From: Actinopolyspora mzabensis
Lineage (GTDB): Bacteria > Actinomycetota > Actinomycetes > Mycobacteriales > Pseudonocardiaceae
Length of the DNA: 64,000 nucleotides
Direction: 5' to 3'
Assembly (NCBI RefSeq): GCF_900101095.1
Contig: NZ_FNFM01000007.1
Location: 1 to 64,000, forward strand
A program made the translations under genes and the position numbers. The notes beneath the pieces are model-generated. The model saw nothing but the letters and a program-made list of their open reading frames with translations, did no database searches and had not been told where the DNA came from. Within the stretch, counting starts at the first letter, position 1. Every line of letters starts with the position of its first letter. Of the stretch, positions 20,343-30,415 are shown in pieces.

Positions 20343-21364
20343 CGACTGCCATCCTGCGACTGATGCGTCGAGTTCGGAAGGATCTGCAGTTTGCGACCGG
20401 TTCCGGCTCGGAACTTGCGGACCGCCTCCTCGTAGGAGTCCAGCGGGAAGGCGTCGCTGATCATGGTGTCCGCGTCGACCGCTCCGCTGCCCAAGAGCTC
20501 CACGGCACGCGAGTAGCTGTGCAGCACGGCCATGCTTCCCACGATGGTGATCTCGTCGTTGTAGACCCGGAAGGGGGAGAACGAGGCGGTGGCCTCGCCC
20601 GGGGCGACTCCGAACTGCTGGAAGGTGCCGCCGGGGCGGACCCTGCTCAGCCCGTCCTCGATCGCGGCGATGACGCCGGTGCAGTCGATCACGACCTCCC
20701 AGCCGTGGCGGTCGCTCAACGAGTCGGCCGTGGTCGCCGTGGCGTCGACACCGAGCTGCTCGGCCACCTTGAGACGCTCCTCGTTGAGGTCGACGACCGA
20801 GACCGAGGTGGCGCCGCCCCTGCGGGCGAGCTGGGCCATCAGCAGGCCCATGGTTCCCGCGCCGTAGATCAGGTAGTGCTCGCCGAGCTTGCGGGGCAGC
20901 CGGTCGAAACCGCGTACGGCGCAGGAGAGCGGCTCGATGAGCGCGGCCTGCGCGGCGGTCACACCCTCCGGAAGTCGGTGGCAGTTCGCGACGGGGGCCA
21001 CCGCGTACTCGGCACAGGCACCGTCACGGGTGTTGCCGATGGCGTTCCAGTCCTCGCACAGATTGCCGTGCCCCAGCGAACAGTAGTGGCAGCTGCCGCA
21101 GAACAGCGAGGGGTCCACGGCCACCGCGTCACCGACCCGCAGCGAGGTCACCCCGTGCCCGAGGGCGGCCACCCGGCCCGCGAACTCGTGACCGGGCACG
21201 ATCGGGTAGGGGGCGGGGGCGAAGTCACCGTCGACGATGTGGATGTCGGTGCCGCAGATACCGCAGGCGTCGACCTCGACGACGACCTCACCGGGGCCGG
21301 GTTCGGGGTCGGGAACCGTGGTGACCGACAGTTTTCCGGGTGTTTCGATAACCGCTGCGCGCAC
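20339..21364 (-). CDS. Zinc-dependent polyol dehydrogenase 1 (medium-chain)
   Basis: 341 aa, NAD(P)-dependent medium-chain dehydrogenase. Catalytic zinc ligands are in ACGICGTD (Cys34/Cys37 region) and the GHEFAG histidine-glutamate motif; the structural zinc site is [15 protein letters not shown]. The Rossmann motif is [14 protein letters not shown] near residue 168. Next to xylulokinase it most likely oxidises a pentitol or hexitol to its ketose. It differs clearly in sequence from the second dehydrogenase of the same operon. Starts 16 bases after the DeoR regulator gene ends. Confidence 0.9.
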   Translation of the reverse strand: MRAAVIETPGKLSVTTVPDPEPGPGEVVVEVDACGICGTDIHIVDGDFAPAPYPIVPGHEFAGRVAALGHGVTSLRVGDAVAVDPSLFCGSCHYCSLGHGNLCEDWNAIGNTRDGACAEYAVAPVANCHRLPEGVTAAQAALIEPLSCAVRGFDRLPRKLGEHYLIYGAGTMGLLMAQLARRGGATSVSVVDLNEERLKVAEQLGVDATATTADSLSDRHGWEVVIDCTGVIAAIEDGLSRVRPGGTFQQFGVAPGEATASFSPFRVYNDEITIVGSMAVLHSYSRAVELLGSGAVDADTMISDAFPLDSYEEAVRKFRAGTGRKLQILPNSTHQSQDGSR

Positions 21365-21380
21365 TGGAGTGCCTCGTTTC

Positions 21381-22205
21381 TCAATCTCGGACGGTGTCCC
21401 CGGGGAAGTCCTCGGTCGGGTCGACGGGCGTGACCCGCACTTCCGTACCGAATTCCCGGATGGCCGCTATTTCTTCTTCGGGAGTGGCCTCATCGGTGAC
21501 CACCAGGTCGAATGCCGCGACGGTGCCGTGGGAGTAAGTGGCCGTCTTGCCGAACTTCGAGTGGTCGACGAGCAGCACACTGCGTTCGGCCGCCGCGCAC
21601 ATGGCTTCCTTGATCTCGGCGAAGTCCTGCATGGGGTGGAACAGGCGCCCGTCGGTGATCGCGGTGGCCGACATGACGGCCAGGTCGGCCCGCAGCCGGG
21701 AGAGCCCACGCAACACGTCCGGTCCGGTGCAGGAGTCGAACTCGCCCCGGAAACGCCCTCCCAGCAACAGCACCTCACGGTCGGCCCCCGAAAGGGTCCG
21801 CGCCACGCCGAACGAGTTGGTCACCACCGTCAGGCTCTCGACCGCGGTGAGCCTGCGGGCGCAGGGGAAAAGCGTGCTGGAGTCGTCCAGGATGACGGTG
21901 GTGTCCGGACGGACCTCGTCGACGGCCACCGCCGCCAGGGCCTCCTTCTCCGCGACGTGCAGGCCGACTCGGAACCTGGTCGCCGTCTCCATCGTCAGCG
22001 ACGGGAAGGACTCCACGCGGCCCCGCAACTTGTGCAGCAGGTGCCGCGCGGCCAGGTCGTCGAGATCGCGGTGCATCGTCATCAGACTGACGCCGAAGTG
22101 CTCGGCCAGCTCGTCGATGCGTGCCCTGCCGCGGTCGACGACGAACCGCAGTACCTCCTGCCTGCGTTGCTCGACTGCTGCCTCGGACGGGCGGGCCGCG
22201 GCCAT
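21381..22205 (-). CDS. DeoR-family transcriptional regulator
   Basis: 274 aa from the ATG at 22205, which has a strong GGAGGGGAG immediately upstream. The N-terminal winged helix (RRQEVLRFVVDRGRARIDEL; HFGVSLMTMHRDLDDL) is followed by a sugar-phosphate-sensing DeoR effector domain (TVILDDSSTLFPCARRL; LLGGRFRGEF). Being inside the polyol operon, it probably represses it when the phosphorylated sugar is absent. A TGTTAACA palindrome over the -35 of the operon promoter near 26.9 kb is a candidate target. Confidence 0.9.
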   Translation of the reverse strand: MAAARPSEAAVEQRRQEVLRFVVDRGRARIDELAEHFGVSLMTMHRDLDDLAARHLLHKLRGRVESFPSLTMETATRFRVGLHVAEKEALAAVAVDEVRPDTTVILDDSSTLFPCARRLTAVESLTVVTNSFGVARTLSGADREVLLLGGRFRGEFDSCTGPDVLRGLSRLRADLAVMSATAITDGRLFHPMQDFAEIKEAMCAAAERSVLLVDHSKFGKTATYSHGTVAAFDLVVTDEATPEEEIAAIREFGTEVRVTPVDPTEDFPGDTVRD

Positions 22206-22338
22206 CTCCCCTCCCTTCGCTTCGCTGATTTCGGGGTGACCGGTCCGGTTTGCCCGGCCGGTCCAGTGGCGAAACCTCTCGTACCGCTCTCGCTGCGGGT
22301 GCCCCGACATCGGGTAGCGACCTACACAACGTCGGGGC

Positions 22339-22378
22339 CGTCCTCGCGAGAGCATCACGAGAGAACCCGCGGCGGTGC
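22339..22378 (-). repeat. Dispersed intergenic repeat, copy A (core)
   Basis: This 40-base core recurs at 62399-62438 in the opposite orientation with one mismatch. Weaker similarity continues on both sides for a total of about 95 bases, including a shared GGTCGCTACC. The core includes the palindromic CTCGCGAG. Both copies lie in gaps between genes. Confidence 0.85.
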
Positions 22379-22388
22379 CAGCTGCGTA

Positions 22389-22420
22389 AGTGGTCGGAAG
22401 CGGCTACGCCGCTTGACCGC
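22389..22420. other. Imperfect long hairpin, candidate structured RNA
   Basis: AAGCGGC (22398-22404) pairs with GCCGCTT (22408-22414). After a two-base bulge on one side, GTGGTC pairs with GACCGC with one G-U pair. It directly follows repeat copy A. It could belong to the repeat, to the 3' end of the dehydrogenase message, or to the DeoR leader. Confidence 0.4.
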
Positions 22421-22504
22421 AGCAGGCGAGAGCGGCCCGGTCGAATCCCGGGTTCGTCTCGTCGGGAAACGACCGTGCGGGTACGCGGGACATGTCCCGA
22501 GCGG

Positions 22505-23539
22505 TCATTCCTGGGGGCGAACGACCGATTTGACCGCCGTCTCGTCACGTGCCGAAGCGGTGAGCGCCTCCGGAACCCGGTCCAGCCCGAACCGGTGAGT
22601 GACCAGCCTGTCCAGCTCGACCGCGCCGGAAGCGGCGAGTGCTATGGCGCTCGGCCAGGTGTTGGCGTAGCGGAAGGTACCGGTCAGCTCGATCTCCCGC
22701 GTCTGCACGTGCGCCAGCGGGATCGGCAGTTCGTCACCGCCCAGTCCGACGAACACGCCACGCCCGGCACGGGCGAGCGTGCCGACCGCCTCGGCACCGG
22801 CCTTGGTGTTGCCGGAGCACTCCAGCAGCACGTCCGGCTCGTAGCCGCTTTCGGTCAGGCCGCGTTCCCCGACGTCGATCGTGTCGGCCGCTGCCAGTTC
22901 GGCGGCCATCCGCAGCCTGTGCTCGGACACATCGGTGGTCACGACCTCGGTGGCGCCGAACGCGCGCGCGGTCTGCGCGGCAAGCAGCCCGACCGGCCCC
23001 GCTCCGGTGACCAGCACCCGGCTGCCGGGCGAGACCCGTGCCTTGCGGCACGCCCACACCGCCACCGAGAGCGGTTCGACGAGTGCGGCTGCCTCGTCGG
23101 ACATGTCCTCGGGCACCGGGTAGGCGAACTGCTCGTGCAGCGTGACGTACTCGCAGAACGCGCCGTCGATGGGTGGGGTGGCGAAGAACCGCACGTCGGG
23201 GCACAGGTTGTAGCGCCCCGACCTGCACTCGTGGCAGCTGCCGCAGGGAACGCCCGGTTCCAGCGACACCCGGGTTCCGGGAGCGTGCCCGGTCACCTCG
23301 GAGCCACGGGCGACGACGGTGCCGGACGCCTCGTGCCCGAGGATCAAGGGCTCGCGGACCACGAACCCACCGACCCGACCGTGTTCGTAGTAGTGGGTGT
23401 CGGAACCGCACGTGCCCACAGCGGACACCCGTACCAGCACCTCGTGCGGGCCAGGTTCCGGCACGAGGCGGTCCTCGACGGCGATGTCGCCGACCGCGCG
23501 CAGCACGGAAGCGCGCATCGATGTCGGAAGTTCGTTCAT
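22505..23539 (-). CDS. Zinc-dependent polyol dehydrogenase 2 (sorbitol/xylitol dehydrogenase-like)
   Basis: 344 aa from the ATG at 23539, which overlaps the permease stop as ATGA. It has sorbitol-dehydrogenase features: catalytic zinc GTCGSDTHYYEHGRVG and GHEASG, structural zinc CGSCHECRSGRYNLC, and Rossmann VTGAGPVGLLAAQTA. The THYYEHGR stretch is typical of sorbitol and xylitol dehydrogenases. A much longer open frame runs upstream on the same strand but is antisense-like noise across the permease gene. Confidence 0.9.
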   Translation of the reverse strand: MNELPTSMRASVLRAVGDIAVEDRLVPEPGPHEVLVRVSAVGTCGSDTHYYEHGRVGGFVVREPLILGHEASGTVVARGSEVTGHAPGTRVSLEPGVPCGSCHECRSGRYNLCPDVRFFATPPIDGAFCEYVTLHEQFAYPVPEDMSDEAAALVEPLSVAVWACRKARVSPGSRVLVTGAGPVGLLAAQTARAFGATEVVTTDVSEHRLRMAAELAAADTIDVGERGLTESGYEPDVLLECSGNTKAGAEAVGTLARAGRGVFVGLGGDELPIPLAHVQTREIELTGTFRYANTWPSAIALAASGAVELDRLVTHRFGLDRVPEALTASARDETAVKSVVRPQE

Positions 23540-24477
23540 TCTCCGGTCACTGCTCCCAGTGTCAGGCCGGTGACCAACCACCGGCGGACTGCCAGTCCCG
23601 CCAGCATCATCGGCACCACGACGAACGTGCCGATGGCGCACAGCTGGCCCCAGTCGATGCCGGACTGCGTGACCAGCTGGCTGGCGGCTATCGGTAGTGT
23701 CTGTGAGTGCGGACCGCTGAACACGAGGGCGAACGCGTAGTCGTTCCAGGCGAACACCAGGCAGAGCACGAAGGTGGTCACCAGCCCGGACTTGGTCAGC
23801 GGCAACACCACGTACCGGAAAGCCTGCCAGTTGGTGCACCCCTCCACTCTGGCCGACTCCTCCAGCGCTTGCGGAACATCGGCGAAGAAGGCGTTCAGCA
23901 GCCAGATGGCGAACGGCAGGTTGAAGGTCAGGTAGGCCAGTATCAGTCCCGGGACGGTGTCGATCAGCCCGACCTGGCGGAACATCAGGAACAGCGGAAG
24001 CACCACCGCGGCGATGGGCGCCATCCTGGTCGAGATGATCCAGAACGACAGGTGCCTCTTGCCCCGCATCCCGCTGCGCGCGAGCCCGTAACCCGCCAGC
24101 GCTCCCAGGATCACGGAGAGCACCGCGGACCCTCCGGCGGCGGCGACGCTGTGCCACAGGTAGGGCGCCAGCTCGTTGCCGCCGGTGAACAGCCCGGTGT
24201 AGTGCTGCAGGGTGGGGCTGAACAGCCACTGCGGCTCGGCGGAGTTGATGGCCTCGCTCGGCTTGAACGAGGACAGCAACATCCACACCAGCGGGACGAG
24301 GGTCCACAGCAGCGCCAGGGCCAGCGCGACACCGATCACGACCCTGGTTCCGGTGCCGGTTCGTTCCAGCGGACTCAGTCGTGAACCACGAGTGCCCACG
24401 GTCCCGCCACGGTTGTCGGCCGTTCCCCCGCCGGGGGCCGATGCGGCGCGGGAATCCGCGGTGTCGACCACGCTCAT
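23536..24477 (-). CDS. ABC polyol transporter permease (MalG/SmoG type)
   Basis: 313 aa, six predicted membrane helices after a 45-residue cytoplasmic tail. The ATPase-contacting EAA loop reads EESARVEGCTNWQAFRYVVL. Starts at ATG 24477, overlapping the partner permease as ATGA. Together with the second permease, lipoprotein and ATPase it makes a CUT1-class importer. Confidence 0.94.
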   Translation of the reverse strand: MSVVDTADSRAASAPGGGTADNRGGTVGTRGSRLSPLERTGTGTRVVIGVALALALLWTLVPLVWMLLSSFKPSEAINSAEPQWLFSPTLQHYTGLFTGGNELAPYLWHSVAAAGGSAVLSVILGALAGYGLARSGMRGKRHLSFWIISTRMAPIAAVVLPLFLMFRQVGLIDTVPGLILAYLTFNLPFAIWLLNAFFADVPQALEESARVEGCTNWQAFRYVVLPLTKSGLVTTFVLCLVFAWNDYAFALVFSGPHSQTLPIAASQLVTQSGIDWGQLCAIGTFVVVPMMLAGLAVRRWLVTGLTLGAVTGE

Positions 24478-25400
24478 CGGGCCAGCCCCTTCCTGTCCAA
24501 CATGCGTACGAACGTTCGGGCGATCACGATGGAGGCCAGCAGCATGGCGAGCCCGATGACGGCGGCGTAGCCGAAGTCGAAGAACCGGAAGGCCGTCTCG
24601 TACAGCCGCACCGGGACTATCTTCGTGGCGTTGGCGGGTCCACCGTTGGTGGTGACCCAGATGATGTCGAAGTAGCGGATCGCGTCCATCGCCCTGATCA
24701 GCAACGCCACCAGCAGCACGTTGGAGATCGAGGGCAGCACGATGTGGCGCAGCGTCTGCCACCGTCCGGCCCCGTCGAGCGCCGCCGCCTCCCGCAGCGG
24801 AAGCGGCACCGAGGTGAGCCCCGCCAGCGTGATCAACGCGATCAGCGGTGTCCACTCCCACACGTCCATGGCCACCACGGCCGCGAACGCGGAGAAGGTT
24901 CCGCCGAGCACGTCCCCGCCGTAACCGAGCTGCTCCAGCAACCAGCTGTAGAGACCGATCGTCGGGTCGACGAGGAACCTGCCGAGCAGACCGACGAGCA
25001 CCGGGGCGACGAACATGGGCAGCAGCAACATGCTCAGCACCAGGTTTCGGCCACGGATCAGCCGCCACACGCACAGCGCGAGCAGCACCCCGAGCACCAT
25101 CTCCAGGCCCAGGGTCAGCACGAAGTACAGCGCGGTTCGCAGCCAGAACCAGCCCATCTCGGGGTCGGTGAAGAACCGCGCCCAGTTGCTCAACCCGGCG
25201 AAGTCCAGGCTCAGTCCCCCGAGCAGATGAACTTCGGAGAAGCTCATCACGACGATGGTGACGAACGGCAGCACCGTCAGCGCGGCGAGCAACGCGATAC
25301 CGGGGGCCATCATGCGGCCGGTGAATCCGATGCGGCGCCGTGGCGGCGCGGGATCGGCCGAGCGGGCCGCCGTGGTGGGGGATTCGGTGTCAGTGGTCAT
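24474..25400 (-). CDS. ABC polyol transporter permease (MalF/SmoF type)
   Basis: 308 aa with six predicted membrane helices and the EAA loop REAAALDGAGRWQTLRHIVL. The ATG at 25400 overlaps the binding-protein stop codon (ATGA), so I prefer it to an in-frame GTG five codons earlier. Forms the heterodimeric channel with the neighbouring permease. Confidence 0.94.
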   Translation of the reverse strand: MTTDTESPTTAARSADPAPPRRRIGFTGRMMAPGIALLAALTVLPFVTIVVMSFSEVHLLGGLSLDFAGLSNWARFFTDPEMGWFWLRTALYFVLTLGLEMVLGVLLALCVWRLIRGRNLVLSMLLLPMFVAPVLVGLLGRFLVDPTIGLYSWLLEQLGYGGDVLGGTFSAFAAVVAMDVWEWTPLIALITLAGLTSVPLPLREAAALDGAGRWQTLRHIVLPSISNVLLVALLIRAMDAIRYFDIIWVTTNGGPANATKIVPVRLYETAFRFFDFGYAAVIGLAMLLASIVIARTFVRMLDRKGLAR

Positions 25401-26866
25401 CGCGCTGCCACCCACCCTCTGGAGACGATCCGGTCCACCTGCTTGGTCGTGTCGCGCATGGCTTGGGCCGAGGTGGCGTCACCGGCAAGCATCCGGGACA
25501 GCTCGGTGTAGATGGCGGTGTCGCACTCGCTCCACATCGGGATCTTCGGCCGCATGCCCGAGTACTCGGGTTGCCATGCCCGCTGCACCGCCGGAGCAGT
25601 GAGCATGGTGGGCATGTCGGTGGGCCGCTGCTGGGCACTGCGCACTTCCGGCAGCTGGTAGATGGAGCTCAGGGTGGGGGTGGCTCCGCCGACCTCGCCG
25701 GTGAGGTTGCGCAGCTGGGTCCGCCGGGAGGTCGCCCAGTTCAGGAACAGCCAGGCGGCCTTGCGTTCGTTGGGGGCGGTGTTGCCGTTGATGGCGATGC
25801 CCGCCCCGCCGTACATGTTGGCGGATTTGACCGGACCGCTCGGCAGGGCAGCGTAGCCCACCTTGCCGGGCAGCGCTCGTTCGTTGTCGGCGGCGAACTC
25901 GTGCCAGTTCGGGCACATCGCCACCCTGCCCGCCGCGAAGGCGGCTCCCACACCGGTCCAGTCCCAGGTTCGGGAGGCCGGGTCGGCGACCGAGAGCAGG
26001 CGCCGGTAGAACTCCGCGGCCTCCAGCGCGGCGTCGGAGTCCAGTTGGCACGCCCCCGGGTCGACCGCGCCGTAGCGCCCGACGCGTTCCCCGTCGGGGA
26101 AGTACTGCCCGCCGTGGGCGAACAGCACGTTGGAGAAGTCGCACATCAGCGAGTCGTGCTGTTTGGCCTGGTGGCCGGTGCCGTAGGCGACCTCGTCGAC
26201 GTTGTCGTTGAACCACTTGGCTATGCGGAAGTACTCCTCCCAGGTCCGCTGCGGCCCCGGGGTGGGGTCGAATCCCAGATCGGCGGCCATGCGCTCGTGG
26301 TAGGTCTCGAACAGATCCTTTCGGTACTGCCAGATCATCGTGGCGCAGTCGTAGGGCAGCGCCAGGACTCGCTCCCCGTCGCCGAACCGCCCGGAGACGT
26401 CCATCTGCAGCGGGACGAACTCGTCGAACCGCGAGGTCTCGCCGGGCAGGGACGGATCTCCCGCCGGTTCCCGCAGGTCGACCAGCCCTTCGGCGTAGGG
26501 CGCGAGCACTTGGTAGGAGTCGGCGTAGAGCACCTGGTACTGCGACTGGCCGGAAGCCAGGTCCAGCGCCACTTTCTGCACGAGGGCGGACAGTTCCAGG
26601 GTCACGATGTTGATGTGGATACCGGTCAGCTCGGTGAAGCGCTGGGCCTCGGCGGCGATGGCGCTGGTGGGCGCCGTGTTCTCAGAGACGAAGTTCAGGG
26701 TGCATCCGGCGAACTGCCGCCAGGGGTCGGCCGTGTCGTGGCGTCGCACGTCCTGTCGAGTGGAACAACCACTCAGCACCCCACCGCCGGCCAGGGCGGC
26801 TCCGCCGGCGAGTGTGCCCGTCAGCAGGCGTCTTCTGCTGACCGCCGCTGGTTTCGGATCGACCAT
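25397..26866 (-). CDS. Polyol-binding lipoprotein of the ABC importer (Tat-exported)
   Basis: 489 aa, family 1 extracellular solute-binding protein. The leader has a twin-arginine motif SRRRLLTG (residues 10-17), a hydrophobic stretch and the lipobox LSGC with Cys34, so it is exported folded and lipid-anchored. The mature part shows FVSENTAPTSAIAAEAQRF and YGGAGIAINGN segments of sugar-binding proteins. First gene of the operon; the substrate (arabinitol, xylitol, sorbitol or mannitol) is inferred from the downstream enzymes only. Confidence 0.93.
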   Translation of the reverse strand: MVDPKPAAVSRRRLLTGTLAGGAALAGGGVLSGCSTRQDVRRHDTADPWRQFAGCTLNFVSENTAPTSAIAAEAQRFTELTGIHINIVTLELSALVQKVALDLASGQSQYQVLYADSYQVLAPYAEGLVDLREPAGDPSLPGETSRFDEFVPLQMDVSGRFGDGERVLALPYDCATMIWQYRKDLFETYHERMAADLGFDPTPGPQRTWEEYFRIAKWFNDNVDEVAYGTGHQAKQHDSLMCDFSNVLFAHGGQYFPDGERVGRYGAVDPGACQLDSDAALEAAEFYRRLLSVADPASRTWDWTGVGAAFAAGRVAMCPNWHEFAADNERALPGKVGYAALPSGPVKSANMYGGAGIAINGNTAPNERKAAWLFLNWATSRRTQLRNLTGEVGGATPTLSSIYQLPEVRSAQQRPTDMPTMLTAPAVQRAWQPEYSGMRPKIPMWSECDTAIYTELSRMLAGDATSAQAMRDTTKQVDRIVSRGWVAAR

Positions 26867-26906
26867 GGACTCTCCCGCTACTCACCCGTCCGTGTGACTG
26901 GAGTCA

Positions 26907-26935
26907 TTCTTAGCAGAGAAAACCCAACTTGTTAA
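26907..26935 (-). promoter_or_regulatory. Promoter and possible DeoR operator of the polyol operon
   Basis: Reading toward the binding-protein gene, TTAACA (complement of 26930-26935) and TAAGAA (complement of 26907-26912) are spaced 17 bases, a good sigma-70-type -35/-10 pair about 40 bases before the start codon. The -35 box lies within TGTTAACA, a perfect 8-base palindrome, in an AT-rich patch unlike the surroundings. DeoR-family repressors often bind such TGTT-type sites. Confidence 0.55.
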
Positions 26936-27134
26936 CACTTTCTGCGGTATCTATTGGCAAACAGCTCTGCCGGAAACTCTTGATCACCGGAAAGAGGCCT
27001 CGCACTCCTGCGACCGTCCCGAGCGGCGGCGAAGAATCGGGGGGCGCGACGCCGCGGATCCGGGCCTTAGCCCGCGAGCCACTTCGAGGGCGAGTGCGCG
27101 TACGGGCCTTTCCGTACGCGCAGTACGAGTTCGG

Positions 27135-27761
27135 TCAGCGGGACGAGGACCGATCGACCGGGTGGCCGGACAGTGCGCCGGCCACGAGGGTGTTCGCGGC
27201 CGCGCGAGCGGCAACCGCAGCCGATCCTTCGTTCGCGACGGCGTAGCTGATGATGGCGCCCTCGTGCAGGCTCAGCAGCTGCGTGGCGAGGGTCTCGACG
27301 TCGTCGCCCGCCGCGCCCGCCTCGGTGAGCAGGTCGCGGAACAGGGCGCGTAACCACGTCTTCTCGGCGACGGCGATTCGCCTGCCGGGATGGTCGGGGT
27401 CACCCAGCTCGGCGAAGGCGTTGCTGAATCCGCAGCCTCGGGTACTCGGCGCGAGCCAGTCGGGGAGCACGTCGAACGGCACCAGCACGCGGGCCACGGG
27501 GTCGGGAGGTGCATCGTGGAGGCGGGCGGTGAGCGTCTCGCGCCAGCGCCGGTCCCGGGCCTCCAGATAAGCGGCGACGAGGTTGTCCTTGGACCCGAAC
27601 CGGTCGTAGAGGGTCCGCTTGGTCACGCCGGATTCGGCGGCGATGGTGTCCACCCCGACAGCGTTGATGCCGCGCCAGTAGAACAGCTCCGAGGCGACGT
27701 CGAGGATCCGCTGTGCACCGGGTGTCAGCGATTGCTCCGAGTGTGTGCCAGTGCTCATCAT
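27135..27761 (-). CDS. TetR-family transcriptional regulator
   Basis: About 208 aa. The N-terminal helix-turn-helix reads RILDVASELFYWRGINAVGV with the recognition helix SGVTKRTLYDRFGSKDNLV. The C-terminal ligand domain has no assignable ligand. Two ATGs (27761, 27758) and a GTG at 27779 are possible; GGGGTG just upstream favours one of the ATGs. Divergent from the alpha/beta hydrolase with 69 bases between them, which carry two direct repeats resembling TetR operators, so it probably represses that gene and itself. Confidence 0.92.
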   Translation of the reverse strand: MMSTGTHSEQSLTPGAQRILDVASELFYWRGINAVGVDTIAAESGVTKRTLYDRFGSKDNLVAAYLEARDRRWRETLTARLHDAPPDPVARVLVPFDVLPDWLAPSTRGCGFSNAFAELGDPDHPGRRIAVAEKTWLRALFRDLLTEAGAAGDDVETLATQLLSLHEGAIISYAVANEGSAAVAARAAANTLVAGALSGHPVDRSSSR

Positions 27762-27772
27762 CACCCCAATTG

Positions 27773-27828
27773 ACTTCACAGGTCTGTATACCTACGGTTG
27801 GGCAGGTAACTTCACAGATCAGTGTAGG
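27773..27828. promoter_or_regulatory. Two direct-repeat TetR operator sites
   Basis: ACTTCACAGGTCTGT (from 27773) and ACTTCACAGATCAGT (from 27809) repeat with a 36-base period in the divergent TetR/hydrolase promoter. The first contains the dyad ACAG-GT-CTGT. The spacing of about 3.5 helical turns and the near-identity point to cooperative binding by the adjacent TetR protein. The copy at 27809 ends three bases before the hydrolase start, so it overlaps its ribosome binding site. Confidence 0.7.
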
Positions 27829-27830
27829 AG

Positions 27831-28697
27831 ATGTCTACTATGACCTGGTCACTGGACAACGAGTTCGAGACACCGGGCGGGATGATCCGCTGGACGGCCC
27901 TGGGAAGTGGGGAGCCGCTCGTGCTCGTGCACGGCACGCCGTACTCGTCCTTTCTCTGGCGCGACCTCGCGCCCGCGCTCGCCCGAACGCGGCGGGTCTA
28001 CGCATTCGACCTGCTCGGCTTCGGCCGGTCCGAGCAACGCGAGGGACAGGACCTGAGCCTGGCCGCGCACGCCCGGAACCTCGCCCAGCTCCTCGATCAC
28101 TGGAAACTGTCGAACCCCAGTGTCGTGGCGCACGACATCGGCGGCGCGGTCACGTTGCGCAGCATGCTGCTGGAAGGGGCGAGCTTTCGGGATCTCACAC
28201 TGTTCGACGCCGTGAGCGGCGGCGAGTGGGAACGCGGCCTCTTCCGACTCATCCTGGAACACGCCGAGGTGTTCCATCAGCTTCCGGGCTACGCCCACCG
28301 GGAAGTGGTCGCCGGTCACATGCGCCACGCCACGAACCTCGGCTACCCGCAGGCGGTCCTCGACGAATTCCTCGCACCCTGGCACGGCGAGACCGGACAG
28401 GCCGCCTTCTACCGCCAGTACAGCCAGATCAAGCAGGAGCACACGACGGCCTACGAGCACCTGCTCGGCGGGATAACCATCCCGACACGCCTGATCTGGG
28501 GCACCGAGGACCGCATCCTCCCGCCGCAATACGCGCGATGGCTGCACGAGCGGATCCCGCACGCCGAGCTGCACTGGATCGAAGGCGCCGGCCACGTGCT
28601 ACAGGAAGACGCACCAGCGCAGCTGCTGGCCCATCTCACGTCGCCGTTCGACAGCCCCTCGAACACCGCCGCGACCTCCGAGGAGGAGAGGGCTTGA
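27831..28697 (+). CDS. Alpha/beta hydrolase with aspartate nucleophile (dehalogenase/epoxide-hydrolase-like)
   Basis: 288 aa. The oxyanion motif HGTP is at 34-37. The nucleophile elbow VVAHDIGGAV puts Asp102 where serine esterases have Ser, which is characteristic of haloalkane and haloacetate dehalogenases and epoxide hydrolases. A later acid candidate is in WGTEDRILPP and the histidine in EGAGHVLQED. The residue after the nucleophile is Ile, not the Trp of classic haloalkane dehalogenases, so a different substrate is likely. Starts with ATG after GTAGGAG; divergently transcribed from TetR. Confidence 0.88.
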   Translation: MSTMTWSLDNEFETPGGMIRWTALGSGEPLVLVHGTPYSSFLWRDLAPALARTRRVYAFDLLGFGRSEQREGQDLSLAAHARNLAQLLDHWKLSNPSVVAHDIGGAVTLRSMLLEGASFRDLTLFDAVSGGEWERGLFRLILEHAEVFHQLPGYAHREVVAGHMRHATNLGYPQAVLDEFLAPWHGETGQAAFYRQYSQIKQEHTTAYEHLLGGITIPTRLIWGTEDRILPPQYARWLHERIPHAELHWIEGAGHVLQEDAPAQLLAHLTSPFDSPSNTAATSEEERA

Positions 28698-28773
28698 GCC
28701 GACCGGCGCCGCGGGTGCGCCCGCGTTCGACGCGCCGGGGACGAGCCGGTCGAGCGAGCCCCCGCGTTTCCGT

Positions 28774-30415
<1,642 letters not shown>

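Larger units (their letters stand above)
22206..22504. other. Structured intergenic region with dispersed repeat copy A
   Basis: 299 bases between the second dehydrogenase and the DeoR regulator. It contains the dispersed repeat (core 22339-22378), a long imperfect hairpin at 22389-22420, and the palindrome CGGGACATGTCCCG at 22486-22499. A T-arm-like string near 22437-22452 has no acceptor or anticodon partner, so there is no tRNA gene. The density of inverted repeats is far above neighbouring gaps. Confidence 0.6.

Noticed and set aside
22437-22455. String resembling a tRNA T-arm (GGTCGAATCC)
   Set aside because: One base short of a T-loop, and no acceptor stem, D-arm or anticodon arm can be formed around it.
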